Assembly (NCBI GenBank): GCA_937894515.1
Contig: CALCRH010000057.1
Span: forward strand, 1-41,218
Reading direction: 5' to 3'
Length of the DNA: 41,218 nucleotides
DNA from: an uncultured Clostridia bacterium
Lineage (GTDB): Bacteria; Bacillota; Clostridia; Oscillospirales; Oscillospiraceae
The notes beneath the pieces were generated by a model. It ran no database searches. It worked only from the letters and a program-made list of their open reading frames with translations, and was not told the origin of the DNA. How positions within the stretch are numbered: position 1 is the first letter of the stretch; every line of letters begins with the position of its first letter. Below, piece by piece: positions 1 to 7,567 of the stretch. Both the position numbers and the translations under genes were made by a program.

Positions 1-1370
1 GGGATGACGTCGCGGATGTTGGTCATACCGGTGACGAAGAGAAGAAGTCTCTCGAAACCGAGTCCGAAACCGCTGTGAGGGCAGGAACCGAACCTTCTGG
101 TATCGATGTACCACTCGAGGTTCTTCCTGCTCATCTGGAGCTCCTCTATGCGTGCCTCGAGCTTCTCGAGTGATGACTCTCTCTCGGAACCTCCGATGAT
201 CTCACCGATCTTAGGGAAGAGGACGTCCATTGCCCTGACGGTCTTGCCGTCCTCGTTCTGCTTCATATAGAAAGCCTTTATATCCTTAGGGTAGTCCGTG
301 AGGATGACAGGCTTGCCAAAGTGCTCTTCTACGAGATATCTCTCGTGCTCGCTCTGCAGGTCTGTTCCCCACGAAACCGGATATTCGAATTTATGGCCGC
401 CCGCAACGGCAGCTTCGAGAATCTTTACGCCCTCTGTGTAAGGAAGACGTACGAATTCAGTGCTTATGACACCCTGCAGGCGCTCCACGAGGGTGTCGTC
501 GTAGCGGTCATTCAGGAACTTGATGTCGTCCATGCAATTGTCGAGGGCATATTTTACCAGATGCTTGATAAAGTCCTCGGCAAGATCCATATTGTCATTG
601 ATGTCATAGAAAGCCATTTCCGGCTCGATCATCCAGAACTCGGCGGCGTGGCGCTGGGTATTGGAGTTCTCGGCGCGGAAGGTGGGGCCGAAGGTGTAGA
701 CATCACCGAATGCCATGGCGAAGTTCTCGGCGTTGAGCTGACCGGAAACGGTCAGGCTGGTCTTCTTGCCGAAGAAGTCCTGGGTGTAGTCCACCTCGCC
801 GTCCTCGGTCAGGGGAGGATTCTTCATATCAAGAGTCGTCACCTGAAACATCTCGCCGGCGCCCTCACAGTCAGACCCGGTGATGAGGGGCGTATGCACG
901 TATACGAACCCGCGCTGCTGGAAGAACTCATGCACCGCGTAGGCCGCCACGGAGCGGACGCGGAACGTAGCGGAGAACAGGTTGGTGCGGGGCCGCAGAT
1001 GCTGAATGGTCCGCAGGAACTCCACGCTGTGGCGCTTCTTCTGCAAAGGATAGTCGGGGGTGGACTTGCCCTCCACCTCGATGGCGGAAGCCTTGACCTC
1101 CAACGGCTGTTTTGCCTCGGGGGTCAGCACCACGGTGCCCTTGACGATGAGAGCCGCGCCCACGTTCTGTGCCGCGATCTCCTTGTAGTTGCTCAGCGCA
1201 CCCGCGTCCATCACCACCTGCAAATTGCGGAAGCAGGAGCCATCGTTCAGCTCGATAAAGCCAAAAGTCTTCATGTCGCGGATGGTGCGCGCCCAGCCGC
1301 ATACGGTGATCTCCTTGCCGCCCAGCGTTTCCTGATCGGCAAACAGGGCCGCGATCTTTACTCGTTCCAT
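1..1370 (-). CDS. asnS: Asparaginyl-tRNA synthetase, C-terminal end cut by window start
   Basis: Charges tRNA-Asn with asparagine in the cytoplasm. About 456 codons are visible; the reading frame runs off the window at TNIRDVIP, only some ten residues short of the usual C-terminus. The N-terminal OB-fold anticodon-binding domain is seen at VCGWARTIRDM and GFIELNDGS. The class II catalytic core follows, with motif 2 around FRAENSNTQRH and motif 3 at GFGLGFERLLL. The ATG at 1368-1370 has a GGTGAGG ribosome binding site about 9 bases upstream and a good promoter behind it. Codon use changes inside the gene: the 5' two thirds prefer CTG for leucine, while the last ~480 bases (window 1-480) use almost only CTC and CTT. 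AsnRS is preferred over the related AspRS/LysRS because of the SEFWMIEPE-type motif 2 region. Family call is very secure. Confidence 0.96.
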   Translation of the reverse strand, partial: MERVKIAALFADQETLGGKEITVCGWARTIRDMKTFGFIELNDGSCFRNLQVVMDAGALSNYKEIAAQNVGAALIVKGTVVLTPEAKQPLEVKASAIEVEGKSTPDYPLQKKRHSVEFLRTIQHLRPRTNLFSATFRVRSVAAYAVHEFFQQRGFVYVHTPLITGSDCEGAGEMFQVTTLDMKNPPLTEDGEVDYTQDFFGKKTSLTVSGQLNAENFAMAFGDVYTFGPTFRAENSNTQRHAAEFWMIEPEMAFYDINDNMDLAEDFIKHLVKYALDNCMDDIKFLNDRYDDTLVERLQGVISTEFVRLPYTEGVKILEAAVAGGHKFEYPVSWGTDLQSEHERYLVEEHFGKPVILTDYPKDIKAFYMKQNEDGKTVRAMDVLFPKIGEIIGGSERESSLEKLEARIEELQMSRKNLEWYIDTRRFGSCPHSGFGLGFERLLLFVTGMTNIRDVI

Positions 1371-1409
1371 ATTGATACACCTCACCAGTAGTAATTCACA
1401 AGTGCAAAT

Positions 1410-1438
1410 AGTATATACCAAATCCTGCCGCTTGGCAA
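1410..1438 (-). promoter_or_regulatory. Sigma-70-type promoter of asnS
   Basis: On the minus strand, -35 TTGCCA (1433-1438) and -10 TATACT (1410-1415) are separated by 17 bases and lie about 40 bases upstream of the asnS start codon. It is arranged back to back with the psuG promoter at 1449-1477. Confidence 0.7.
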
Positions 1439-1448
1439 GCCGTTTTCG

Positions 1449-1477
1449 TTGACTTTTCGCCCCAAAATCGTTACAAT
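1449..1477 (+). promoter_or_regulatory. Sigma-70-type promoter of psuG
   Basis: -35 TTGACT (1449-1454) and -10 TACAAT (1472-1477) with a 17-base spacer, giving a leader of roughly 50 bases before the psuG ATG. Nothing like a riboswitch is seen in the short leader. Confidence 0.75.
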
Positions 1478-1534
1478 ACATAGGGAACTTATCTTGCCCG
1501 TTCCGCAAATCTCCATAGGAAAGGAACCATCATT

Positions 1535-2452
1535 ATGAATCCCTATCTTGACGTTGCCCCCGAAGTGCAGGAGGCGCTGAAAGCCGGTAAACCCGTTGTC
1601 GCACTGGAGAGTACCATCATCTCCCACGGTATGCCCTATCCCCAGAACGTGGAAACAGCCCTGAACGTAGAGAAGATTATCCGGGAAAACGGTGCCGTTC
1701 CTGCCACCATCGCCGTGATCAAAGGCCGCCTGAAAGCAGGACTCTCCGCCGATGAGATCGACTATCTGGGCAAGACCGGTACCGCTGTTACCAAAGCCAG
1801 CCGCAGAGACCTGCCTGTGCTGATCGCCAAGGGCATGGACGGTGCCACCACCGTCACCACCACCATGATGATTGCCCACATGGCGGGTATCTCGGTCTTT
1901 GCCACCGGCGGCATCGGCGGGGTCCACCGGGGCGCTGAGACCACCATGGACATCTCCGCCGATCTGGAAGAACTCTCCCAGACCCCGGTCATGGTCATCT
2001 GCGCCGGTGCCAAGTCTATACTGGATTTAGGCCTGACCCTCGAATATCTGGAGACCATGGGCGTTCCCGTCATTGGCTACGGTACCGAGGAATTGCCTGC
2101 GTTCTATACCCGCTCCTCCGGCTTCGGCGTGGACTATCGTCTGGATACTCCTACCGAACTTGCTAAGGCATTCCACGCCCAGCGCGCCATGGGTCTCAAG
2201 GGCGGCATGCTGGTCACCAACCCCATTCCCGAGGAATATTCCATGCCCGCCGATATCATCAACGCCGCCATCGACAAAGCGGTGGCTGAGGCCAAGGCAT
2301 TGGGTATCCATGGCAAGGCCACCACGCCTTTTCTGCTGGCAAAAATCAAGGACATCACCGGCGGCGACAGTCTTGCCAGTAATATCCAGTTGGTCTATAA
2401 CAACGCTCACCTTGCCGCACAAACGGCAAGTGAATTATGTAAACTAAAATGA
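1535..2452 (+). CDS. psuG: Pseudouridine-5'-phosphate glycosidase
   Basis: Splits (reversibly) the C-glycosidic bond of pseudouridine 5'-phosphate into uracil and ribose 5-phosphate, the second step of pseudouridine salvage. The 305 residues match the family length (~310). The conserved N-terminal block ALESTIISHG carries the catalytic Glu (E25, equivalent to E. coli E31), and CAGAKSILDLG carries the Schiff-base Lys (K160, equivalent to E. coli K166). The FATGGIGGVHRGAE stretch, typical of the phosphate/Mn site, is intact. The start at 1535 has an AGGAAAGG ribosome binding site 8-10 bases upstream. No pseudouridine kinase gene (psuK) lies beside it in this window. The last bases overlap the next gene by ATGA, so the two are probably cotranslated. 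Confidence 0.96.
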   Translation: MNPYLDVAPEVQEALKAGKPVVALESTIISHGMPYPQNVETALNVEKIIRENGAVPATIAVIKGRLKAGLSADEIDYLGKTGTAVTKASRRDLPVLIAKGMDGATTVTTTMMIAHMAGISVFATGGIGGVHRGAETTMDISADLEELSQTPVMVICAGAKSILDLGLTLEYLETMGVPVIGYGTEELPAFYTRSSGFGVDYRLDTPTELAKAFHAQRAMGLKGGMLVTNPIPEEYSMPADIINAAIDKAVAEAKALGIHGKATTPFLLAKIKDITGGDSLASNIQLVYNNAHLAAQTASELCKLK

Positions 2453-2715
2453 AGACATTATACATCTATCTGGCCGTGGTGAACGTGACAGCGTTTGCCC
2501 TCTACGGTCTGGACAAGTACAAAGCCAAGAAAGGTGCATGGCGCATTCCGGAGAAGACCCTGCTGGGCATCGCTGTCATCGGCGGCAGCATAGGTGCCCT
2601 GGCGGGGATGAACTTCTTCCGCCATAAGACCCGGCACTGGTACTTTAAATATGGTCTGCCCGCCATTCTGGCGATTCATTTGGGCATTGCCGCCTATTTC
2701 GGCTGGATTCGTTAG
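2449..2715 (+). CDS. DUF1294 family small membrane protein
   Basis: An 88-residue protein with three predicted membrane segments (about residues 3-20, 38-56 and 68-86). The DUF1294 signature is plain: YGLDKYKAKKG, WRIPEKTLL, a GG-containing second helix, then FRHKTRHWYFK. The biochemical function of the family is not known; members are inner-membrane proteins, sometimes fused to a cold-shock domain. It begins inside the end of psuG (ATGA overlap), which argues for one transcript, but no functional link to pseudouridine use is established. Confidence 0.88.
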   Translation: MKTLYIYLAVVNVTAFALYGLDKYKAKKGAWRIPEKTLLGIAVIGGSIGALAGMNFFRHKTRHWYFKYGLPAILAIHLGIAAYFGWIR

Positions 2716-2726
2716 GAGGAACTGCT

Positions 2727-3248
2727 ATGCTGATCCGTAAAGCCACCGCCGCCGACACCGCCGCCATCGTGGCGCTGTTCGATGCCATTCATACCGAGGA
2801 AGAAGCCGGACGCACCACCACCGGCTGGCTCCGGGATGTCTACCCCACCGGTAAAGTGGTGAAAACCGGCCTTGGCCGCAATGACCTCTACGTCATGGAG
2901 GAAGCTGGCACCATCGTTGCCACCTGCCGCATCAATGCCGAGCAGGTGGATTGCTACTTCGGCGCGCCGTGGCTCTATGCCGCCGCACCGGAGCAGGTGT
3001 TGGTGATGCACACACTGGTGGTGGATCCCAGGCAAAAGGGCAGGGGGTACGGCACCGCCTTTATCGCCTATTACGAGGACCTGGCGAGAAAACAAGGCTG
3101 TACCGTGGTCCGCATCGACACCAATGCCCGCAACGTGCAGGCCCGCCGGCTTTACGCCTATCTGGGCTATCACGAAGCGGATATCGTCCCCACCGTGTTC
3201 AATGGGATCCCCGGCGTGGGTCTGGTCCTGCTGGAAAAGAAATTATAA
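2727..3248 (+). CDS. GNAT family N-acetyltransferase
   Basis: A 173-residue single-domain GNAT enzyme expected to transfer an acetyl group from acetyl-CoA to an amine. The acetyl-CoA pyrophosphate loop (motif A) is QKGRGYGT at about residues 103-110, preceded by the strand LVMHTLVVDP and followed by the NVQARRLYAYLGY motif B region. The substrate cannot be inferred. A perfect AGGAGGA lies 6 bases before the ATG at 2727, only 11 bases after the DUF1294 gene, so it is the third gene of the psuG operon. Transcription should stop at the hairpin at 3393-3423. Confidence 0.9.
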   Translation: MLIRKATAADTAAIVALFDAIHTEEEAGRTTTGWLRDVYPTGKVVKTGLGRNDLYVMEEAGTIVATCRINAEQVDCYFGAPWLYAAAPEQVLVMHTLVVDPRQKGRGYGTAFIAYYEDLARKQGCTVVRIDTNARNVQARRLYAYLGYHEADIVPTVFNGIPGVGLVLLEKKL

Positions 3249-3264
3249 AAAATCCCTCTTGTAG

Positions 3265-3370
3265 GGGCGGACGACTCTGTCCGCCCGTCAAATTTCCCGT
3301 TTCCCCTCCGTAGGGGTCGATGCCCACATCGACCCGCATGAAATCGTCCGCGAATTTCAATTCGCGGACG
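3265..3370. repeat. Three stacked intergenic inverted repeats
   Basis: Three consecutive palindromic units: GGGCGGAC/GTCCGCCC (3265-3272 with 3279-3286), GGGTCGATG/CATCGACCC (3314-3322 with 3327-3335) and a 12-base stem CGTCCGCGAATT/AATTCGCGGACG (3345-3356 with 3359-3370). The first two share a GTAGGGG-type lead-in. They look like dispersed small intergenic repeats of the kind frequent in Oscillospiraceae genomes (recalled, not searched). They lie between convergent genes and code for nothing evident. Confidence 0.6.
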
Positions 3371-3392
3371 CATAACTTTTCACTTTTCACTG

Positions 3393-3423
3393 AAAAAATC
3401 GCACCCTCGGGTGCGATTTTTTT
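3393..3423. terminator. Bidirectional Rho-independent terminator
   Basis: Perfect 8-base stem TCGCACCC/GGGTGCGA (3399-3406 with 3409-3416) flanked by A6 on the left and T7 on the right, so it can stop both the psuG operon (plus) and trkA (minus). The T run overlaps the trkA stop codon. Confidence 0.85.
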
Positions 3424-4777
3424 ATGCCAGTATATCCTTCAAATCCCGCAGCTCCTGGCGAGAGGAAACCACCACCACCCGGTCGCCGGCTTGAACACAG
3501 GTGTTGCCGCCGGGGATCAGGATCTCCTCCTCCCGGGCAATAGCGGCCAGCAAAATGCCGCTCTTGAGGGACAGATCCTTCAGCGGGATACTTACGAACG
3601 AACAGTCTGCCGAAACGATGAACTCCAGTGCCTCTACTTCGCCGCCGAACAACTTGTACAGCCGCTCGACGCTGCTGCCCTGAGAATTGGCCAGCGCCCG
3701 GACATAGCGGGTGATCTGATTGGCAACGATGCCCTTGGGGGAAATCACGCTGGTGATGCTGGTCTCCTTAATGAGATCCATATAGTTGGGTCGGCTCATC
3801 TTGGCCATTACCTTGCCCACGCCGCTGCGCTGGGCAGAGAAAGCCATCAGGAGGTTTTCCTCATCCCGTCCGGTCAAGGCTACCACCGCATCGGCACCGA
3901 AGATGTTTTCCTCCCGCAAAAGCCCCTGATCCGATCCGTCCCCCTGAATGATCATGGCATCGGGCAGTTTAGCGGCCAGATGCTGGCATTTTTCGCTGTC
4001 CTTTTCCACGATCCGCAGGCTGGCTCCGATCTTCCGCAGCTCCGGACACAGATATTCTGCGATTCGGCTGCCGCCGATAGCGGACACGGTCTTCACCCGC
4101 TGCCATTTGCGCCCAATACTCTTCAGCATTTTCTGCAGCTCCGCCCGGGTTCCCACCATATAGAGCTTATCTCCCACCAGCGGCACGAAGTCGCCGCGGG
4201 GAATGATATACTGCCCTTTGCGCTCAGCGGCGCAGATCAGGACCTCTGCACGGCGTTCCTGGTTCAATTTGCACAGCGGCACGCCGGCGATCTCATCACC
4301 GTCCATGACCTGAAATCCGATCATGTCGATCCGCCCCCGGGCAAAGGGCTCTACCCGGAACGCTGCCGGGAAGGAAAGGATCCGGCTGATCTCCTGTGCA
4401 GCTTCCAAATCCGGATTGATGACCATGTCCAGCCCGATTTCCCGCCGCAGCAGCTTGGCATCGGCATGGTACTCCGGATTACGCACCCGCGCCACCGTGT
4501 GCTGGGCGCCCAACCGCTTGGCAATGAGGCAGCACACCAGATTGGTCTCGTCCGAATCCGTTACGGCGATCACCAGATCCGCATCGCGCACGCCGGCGCT
4601 GACCAGAACGCTGATGCTGGCGCCGTTTCCGGCCATTGTCATCACGTCCAGCGTGCTGTCCACCCGGGCAAGTGCCGCCGGATTGGGATCTATCATGGTG
4701 ATATCGTGGGCCTCTGCCGACAACTGCTCGGCAATGGCGTATCCCACTTTTCCGATACCGACAATCACGATTTTCAT
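3422..4777 (-). CDS. trkA: Trk potassium uptake regulatory subunit TrkA
   Basis: Peripheral NAD(H)-binding regulator of the Trk/Ktr-type potassium channel. The 451 residues form the usual tandem arrangement: RCK_N (MKIVIVGIGKVGYAIAEQL with the glycine-rich nucleotide loop, then MIDPN), RCK_C, a second RCK_N (VSAIGGSRIAEYL, IVEKD, IQGDGSD) and a second RCK_C ending at SRQELRDLKDILA. The frame stays open far upstream, but AGGAGG 8 bases before the ATG at 4777 and the family N-terminus fix the start. The ATG overlaps the stop of the upstream yihY gene (ATGA). The membrane partner TrkH is not in this window, so it must be encoded elsewhere. Confidence 0.95.
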   Translation of the reverse strand: MKIVIVGIGKVGYAIAEQLSAEAHDITMIDPNPAALARVDSTLDVMTMAGNGASISVLVSAGVRDADLVIAVTDSDETNLVCCLIAKRLGAQHTVARVRNPEYHADAKLLRREIGLDMVINPDLEAAQEISRILSFPAAFRVEPFARGRIDMIGFQVMDGDEIAGVPLCKLNQERRAEVLICAAERKGQYIIPRGDFVPLVGDKLYMVGTRAELQKMLKSIGRKWQRVKTVSAIGGSRIAEYLCPELRKIGASLRIVEKDSEKCQHLAAKLPDAMIIQGDGSDQGLLREENIFGADAVVALTGRDEENLLMAFSAQRSGVGKVMAKMSRPNYMDLIKETSITSVISPKGIVANQITRYVRALANSQGSSVERLYKLFGGEVEALEFIVSADCSFVSIPLKDLSLKSGILLAAIAREEEILIPGGNTCVQAGDRVVVVSSRQELRDLKDILA

Positions 4778-5652
4778 AGGCAATCCTCCTGTGGGGAAAC
4801 CGCTTTTTCCTGCCGCCGGGAACTGATGATACCCGCCAGTTCTGCACCTAAAATCAGGGCCATGGCGGACATATACAGCCACAGCAGCACCACGATAGCT
4901 GTGGCAATAGAGCCGTAGAGCACCGCATAGTGAGCCACATTCCCCACGTAGTAGGCAAACGCGATGCTCAGCACCATCCAAAGGACCAGCGAGGCGATGA
5001 CACCGGGCATGACCTCCTGCAGAGGCCGCCGTTCTCCCAGTGCCAGCATGTACATGGCGGCGATGGCCAAAGCCAGCACCACAAACAGCAGTACAAATCG
5101 CAGGTAGGCCCATAGGTTGATAAACATCTCGGTCAAGCGGAAGAAGTGGGATAGAAATTCCATGGCGTGACGTCCCACCACTGTCAGCAAAATGGCCACG
5201 CTGATGGTCACCACCAGCAAAACCGAGTACAGGCACACGAAAAGCGTATTTTTCATGCGGTTTTCCGGCGCCAGACGGCCAAAGGCTTTCCGCACGGAGT
5301 GGGTCAGGGTATTGGTGGCCCGCATGGGAAACCAGATGGAAAATACAAGACTGAACACCAGCAGATAGCGGTTGTGATTGCCTGTTACATAGGTCAGATA
5401 GCCGCCGATGACGCTGGAAACATCTGTCGGCGTGAACTGCGACAGATCATTGATAAAGGCGCTGATATCGATGTCCAGAGCGCCGATGAGCAGACTGGCC
5501 AGAATCATCAGCGGAAAAAGTGCGAACAGCAGATAATAAGCCAGTGCGGCGCTGTCCCGTCCGATATCGTGGGTGAAAAAGCGCTGTGCCAACTGAGAAC
5601 ACACCTGCCCGAAAGCTGTACGGGGATGTGGTTTTTTGAGCGTTTTTTTCAA
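4774..5652 (-). CDS. YihY/BrkB family inner-membrane protein
   Basis: An integral membrane protein with about six hydrophobic helices and the YihY/BrkB hallmarks AALAYYLLFALFPLMILA near the N-terminus and WLYMSAMALILGAEL near the C-terminus. The older 'ribonuclease BN' label for this family is wrong; the function is unknown. A TTG start at 5650-5652 is preferred: it has GGAGGG 6 bases upstream and gives 292 residues, the normal family size. An ATG at 5802 would add 50 residues with no ribosome binding site, across DNA that contains a TAAAAT -10-like box (5675-5680). The stop overlaps the trkA start, so the two proteins are translationally coupled. Confidence 0.85.
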   Translation of the reverse strand: MKKTLKKPHPRTAFGQVCSQLAQRFFTHDIGRDSAALAYYLLFALFPLMILASLLIGALDIDISAFINDLSQFTPTDVSSVIGGYLTYVTGNHNRYLLVFSLVFSIWFPMRATNTLTHSVRKAFGRLAPENRMKNTLFVCLYSVLLVVTISVAILLTVVGRHAMEFLSHFFRLTEMFINLWAYLRFVLLFVVLALAIAAMYMLALGERRPLQEVMPGVIASLVLWMVLSIAFAYYVGNVAHYAVLYGSIATAIVVLLWLYMSAMALILGAELAGIISSRRQEKAVSPQEDCL

Positions 5653-5742
5653 GGCATTCCCTCCAATACGCCCCATTTTACCACATTTCATGGTAAAAAG
5701 AAAGCGTTTTTTCGCCGGATCCGGTTCTGCACCGGCGCGCTC

Positions 5743-5771
5743 TTGCATATCCGATGGATCGATGGTATAAT
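5743..5771 (+). promoter_or_regulatory. Sigma-70-type promoter of nagB
   Basis: -35 TTGCAT (5743-5748), a 17-base spacer and a consensus -10 TATAAT (5766-5771). It predicts an unusually long leader of about 155 bases before the nagB ATG at 5936. Confidence 0.65.
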
Positions 5772-5813
5772 CTCTTGTTATAGAATGTGCAGATTTTTCC
5801 ATGATACCGAGAT

Positions 5814-5892
5814 GGGTGACCGGGCAGAGCGGCCGTCACACCATCCTCAATGCTCTGTCATATTCCCATCAGGGCGACCCCTGCGGTTACCC
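5814..5892 (+). promoter_or_regulatory. Possible structured leader RNA of nagB
   Basis: Within the long leader three helices can be drawn that close a three-way junction: GGGTGACC with GGTTACCC (5814-5821 with 5885-5892, one G-U), an 8-base stem around CAGAGC with GCTCTG (5823-5830 with 5852-5859) and CAGGG with CCCTG (5870-5874 with 5879-5883). An alternative GTGAC/GTCAC pairing (5816-5820 with 5835-5839) competes with the first two. It does not match any riboswitch class I can recall, including the glmS ribozyme. Pairing by eye only; covariation is untested. Confidence 0.3.
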
Positions 5893-5935
5893 AAAAAGAG
5901 AAGAATCGTAAGAATCGTATGAAAAGGAGACTGTC

Positions 5936-6667
5936 ATGAAAATTATAATAGCCAAAGATCATGCCGAGGCCAGCCGTCTTGGCGCAGATATCATCGAGAG
6001 GATCGTTCGGGAGAAGCCAGACTGCACCCTGGGTCTTGCCACCGGCTCCAGTCCGGTAGAAATGTATCGTGAGCTGTCCCGCCGCTGTCGGGAGGAAGGT
6101 CTGGACTTTTCCAAAGTCCACAGCGTCAATCTGGACGAATATGTGGGTCTCGAGCCCACCCATGACCAGAGCTACCGCTATTTTATGAACGATAACCTGT
6201 TCGACCATATCAATATCGACAAGGCCAACACCTATGTGGCAAAAGGTATCGGTGATGTGGAAGCCAACCTGCGGGAGTTCAATGCCATACTGGATCAGAC
6301 TGATATTGACGTGCAGGTGCTGGGCGTGGGTCCTGACGGTCACCTGGGATTTAACGAGCCCGGCGATACCCTGTATGACGGCGCGCACAAAGAGGTGCTG
6401 GATGAGAGTACCATTGATGCCAACCAACGCTTCTTCCAAAGCCGGGACGAGGTGCCCCGCTATGCCGTTACCATGGGTATGGGCAATATTATGCGGGCGA
6501 AAAAGCTGCTGATGATCGTCTCGGGCAACAAGCAGGAAGCCATGCGCCGGCTGCTCTTAAGCGATAAGATCGACCCCAAGTGCCCGGCGACCTTTATGCG
6601 TCTGCACCGGGATGCTGTGGTGATTTTGGAGAAGAAGCTGGCCGATGAGATCGGCTACTGTGGATAA
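5936..6667 (+). CDS. nagB: Glucosamine-6-phosphate deaminase
   Basis: Converts glucosamine 6-phosphate to fructose 6-phosphate and ammonia in the cytoplasm, the last step of GlcNAc and sialic acid catabolism. The 243 residues are typical of the short Gram-positive form without the E. coli allosteric C-terminal extension. Active-site features are intact: the phosphate loop LATGSSP, the general base D67 in NLDEY, and D134, H136 and E141 in GVGPDGHLGFNEPG. AAGGAGA lies 5 bases before the ATG. No nagA is adjacent. It stands alone behind its own promoter, followed by 87 bases before the DAHP synthase start. Confidence 0.95.
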   Translation: MKIIIAKDHAEASRLGADIIERIVREKPDCTLGLATGSSPVEMYRELSRRCREEGLDFSKVHSVNLDEYVGLEPTHDQSYRYFMNDNLFDHINIDKANTYVAKGIGDVEANLREFNAILDQTDIDVQVLGVGPDGHLGFNEPGDTLYDGAHKEVLDESTIDANQRFFQSRDEVPRYAVTMGMGNIMRAKKLLMIVSGNKQEAMRRLLLSDKIDPKCPATFMRLHRDAVVILEKKLADEIGYCG

Positions 6668-6754
6668 TTGCCGCAAAGGTTCATTTTTTCCGGCCGTGGA
6701 AAAGAAAAGGAAAGAATAGGACGAAAAAGCGGAAAAGAGAGGAAGATTTTTGGC

Positions 6755-7567
6755 ATGGATGGACTGAAGCTCACGGCGCTGAAAGAGAGGCAGCAGCGCA
6801 CCTCTTTTATGGTCGGTGATGTGTGTGTCGGCAGGGATTTTCTGCTTATCGTAGGCCCCTGTGCTGTGGAGTCGGAGGAGCAGATATTTAAGGCGGCAAA
6901 ATTGGCAAAAGCCGCTGGTGCCAACGTTTTGCGGGGTGGTACCTTTAAGCCCAGAATGTCCCCGTATTCCTTTCAGGGACTGGGCCGTGAGGGACTGGAG
7001 CTGCTGAAAAATGCAGGAGATACCTGCCACCTGCCTGTCGTCACCGAGGTAACTGATACCAGAGATGTAGAATTTGTGGCAGAATATGCCGATATTGTCC
7101 AAATTGGTGCCAGAAATATGCAGAATTTCAGCCTTTTGGAGGAAGTCGGAAAGGTAGACAAGCCGGTGCTTCTCAAGCGCGGCATGACCGCCACATTAGA
7201 GGAATTTCTTAACTCTGCCGAGTACATTCTGTCCGCCGGAAATTCCCGCGTAATCCTGTGTGAAAGGGGTATCCGCACCTTTGAGCCCTACACCCGAAAT
7301 ACCCTGGATTTAAGCGCTGTTCCGGCTTTGAAAGAGCTGACCCATCTGCCTGTTATCGTGGATCCGTCCCACGCTACGGGCCGGCGAAAACTGGTGCCGG
7401 CCATGAGCCTTGCCGCCGTGGCGGCAGGCTGTGACGGCCTGGAGATCGAGATGCACCCGATTCCCGAAAAAGCCCTTTCCGATTCAGAGCAGCAGCTGAA
7501 CGGCGCGGAATTGGCAGAACTGTCTGAAAAAATAAAAAAAGCGGTGGAATTCCGCAAAAATCTATGA
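6755..7567 (+). CDS. aroF: 3-deoxy-7-phosphoheptulonate synthase (DAHP synthase, type I-beta core)
   Basis: First committed step of the shikimate pathway: phosphoenolpyruvate plus erythrose 4-phosphate gives DAHP. The 270-residue protein is a bare beta/alpha barrel with the I-beta motifs LIVGPCAVES (metal ligand C36), RGGTFKPRMSPYSFQG, VLLKRGM, ERGIRTFEPYTRN and VDPSHATGRR (metal ligand H206). It has neither the N-terminal ferredoxin-like nor a chorismate mutase domain, so direct feedback control by aromatic amino acids is not expected (inference). The ATG at 6755 is preceded by AGAGGAAG; an in-frame TTG at 6668 would add 29 basic residues with no family counterpart and was not used. It overlaps aroB by ATGA. 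The symbol aroF follows common usage for this family. Confidence 0.94.
   Translation: MDGLKLTALKERQQRTSFMVGDVCVGRDFLLIVGPCAVESEEQIFKAAKLAKAAGANVLRGGTFKPRMSPYSFQGLGREGLELLKNAGDTCHLPVVTEVTDTRDVEFVAEYADIVQIGARNMQNFSLLEEVGKVDKPVLLKRGMTATLEEFLNSAEYILSAGNSRVILCERGIRTFEPYTRNTLDLSAVPALKELTHLPVIVDPSHATGRRKLVPAMSLAAVAAGCDGLEIEMHPIPEKALSDSEQQLNGAELAELSEKIKKAVEFRKNL

Noticed and set aside
3320..4918. Long plus-strand open frame opposite trkA
   Set aside because: Composition is that of an antisense reading of trkA (many His, Gln, Arg), no ribosome binding site, no family resemblance, and trkA itself is certain.
5780..5935. glmS-type ribozyme before nagB
   Set aside because: No double-pseudoknot core sequence of glmS is seen and nagB is not its usual gene.
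6668..6754. N-terminal extension of DAHP synthase from a TTG
   Set aside because: The 29 extra residues are basic low-complexity without family similarity; the ATG at 6755 has a ribosome binding site.
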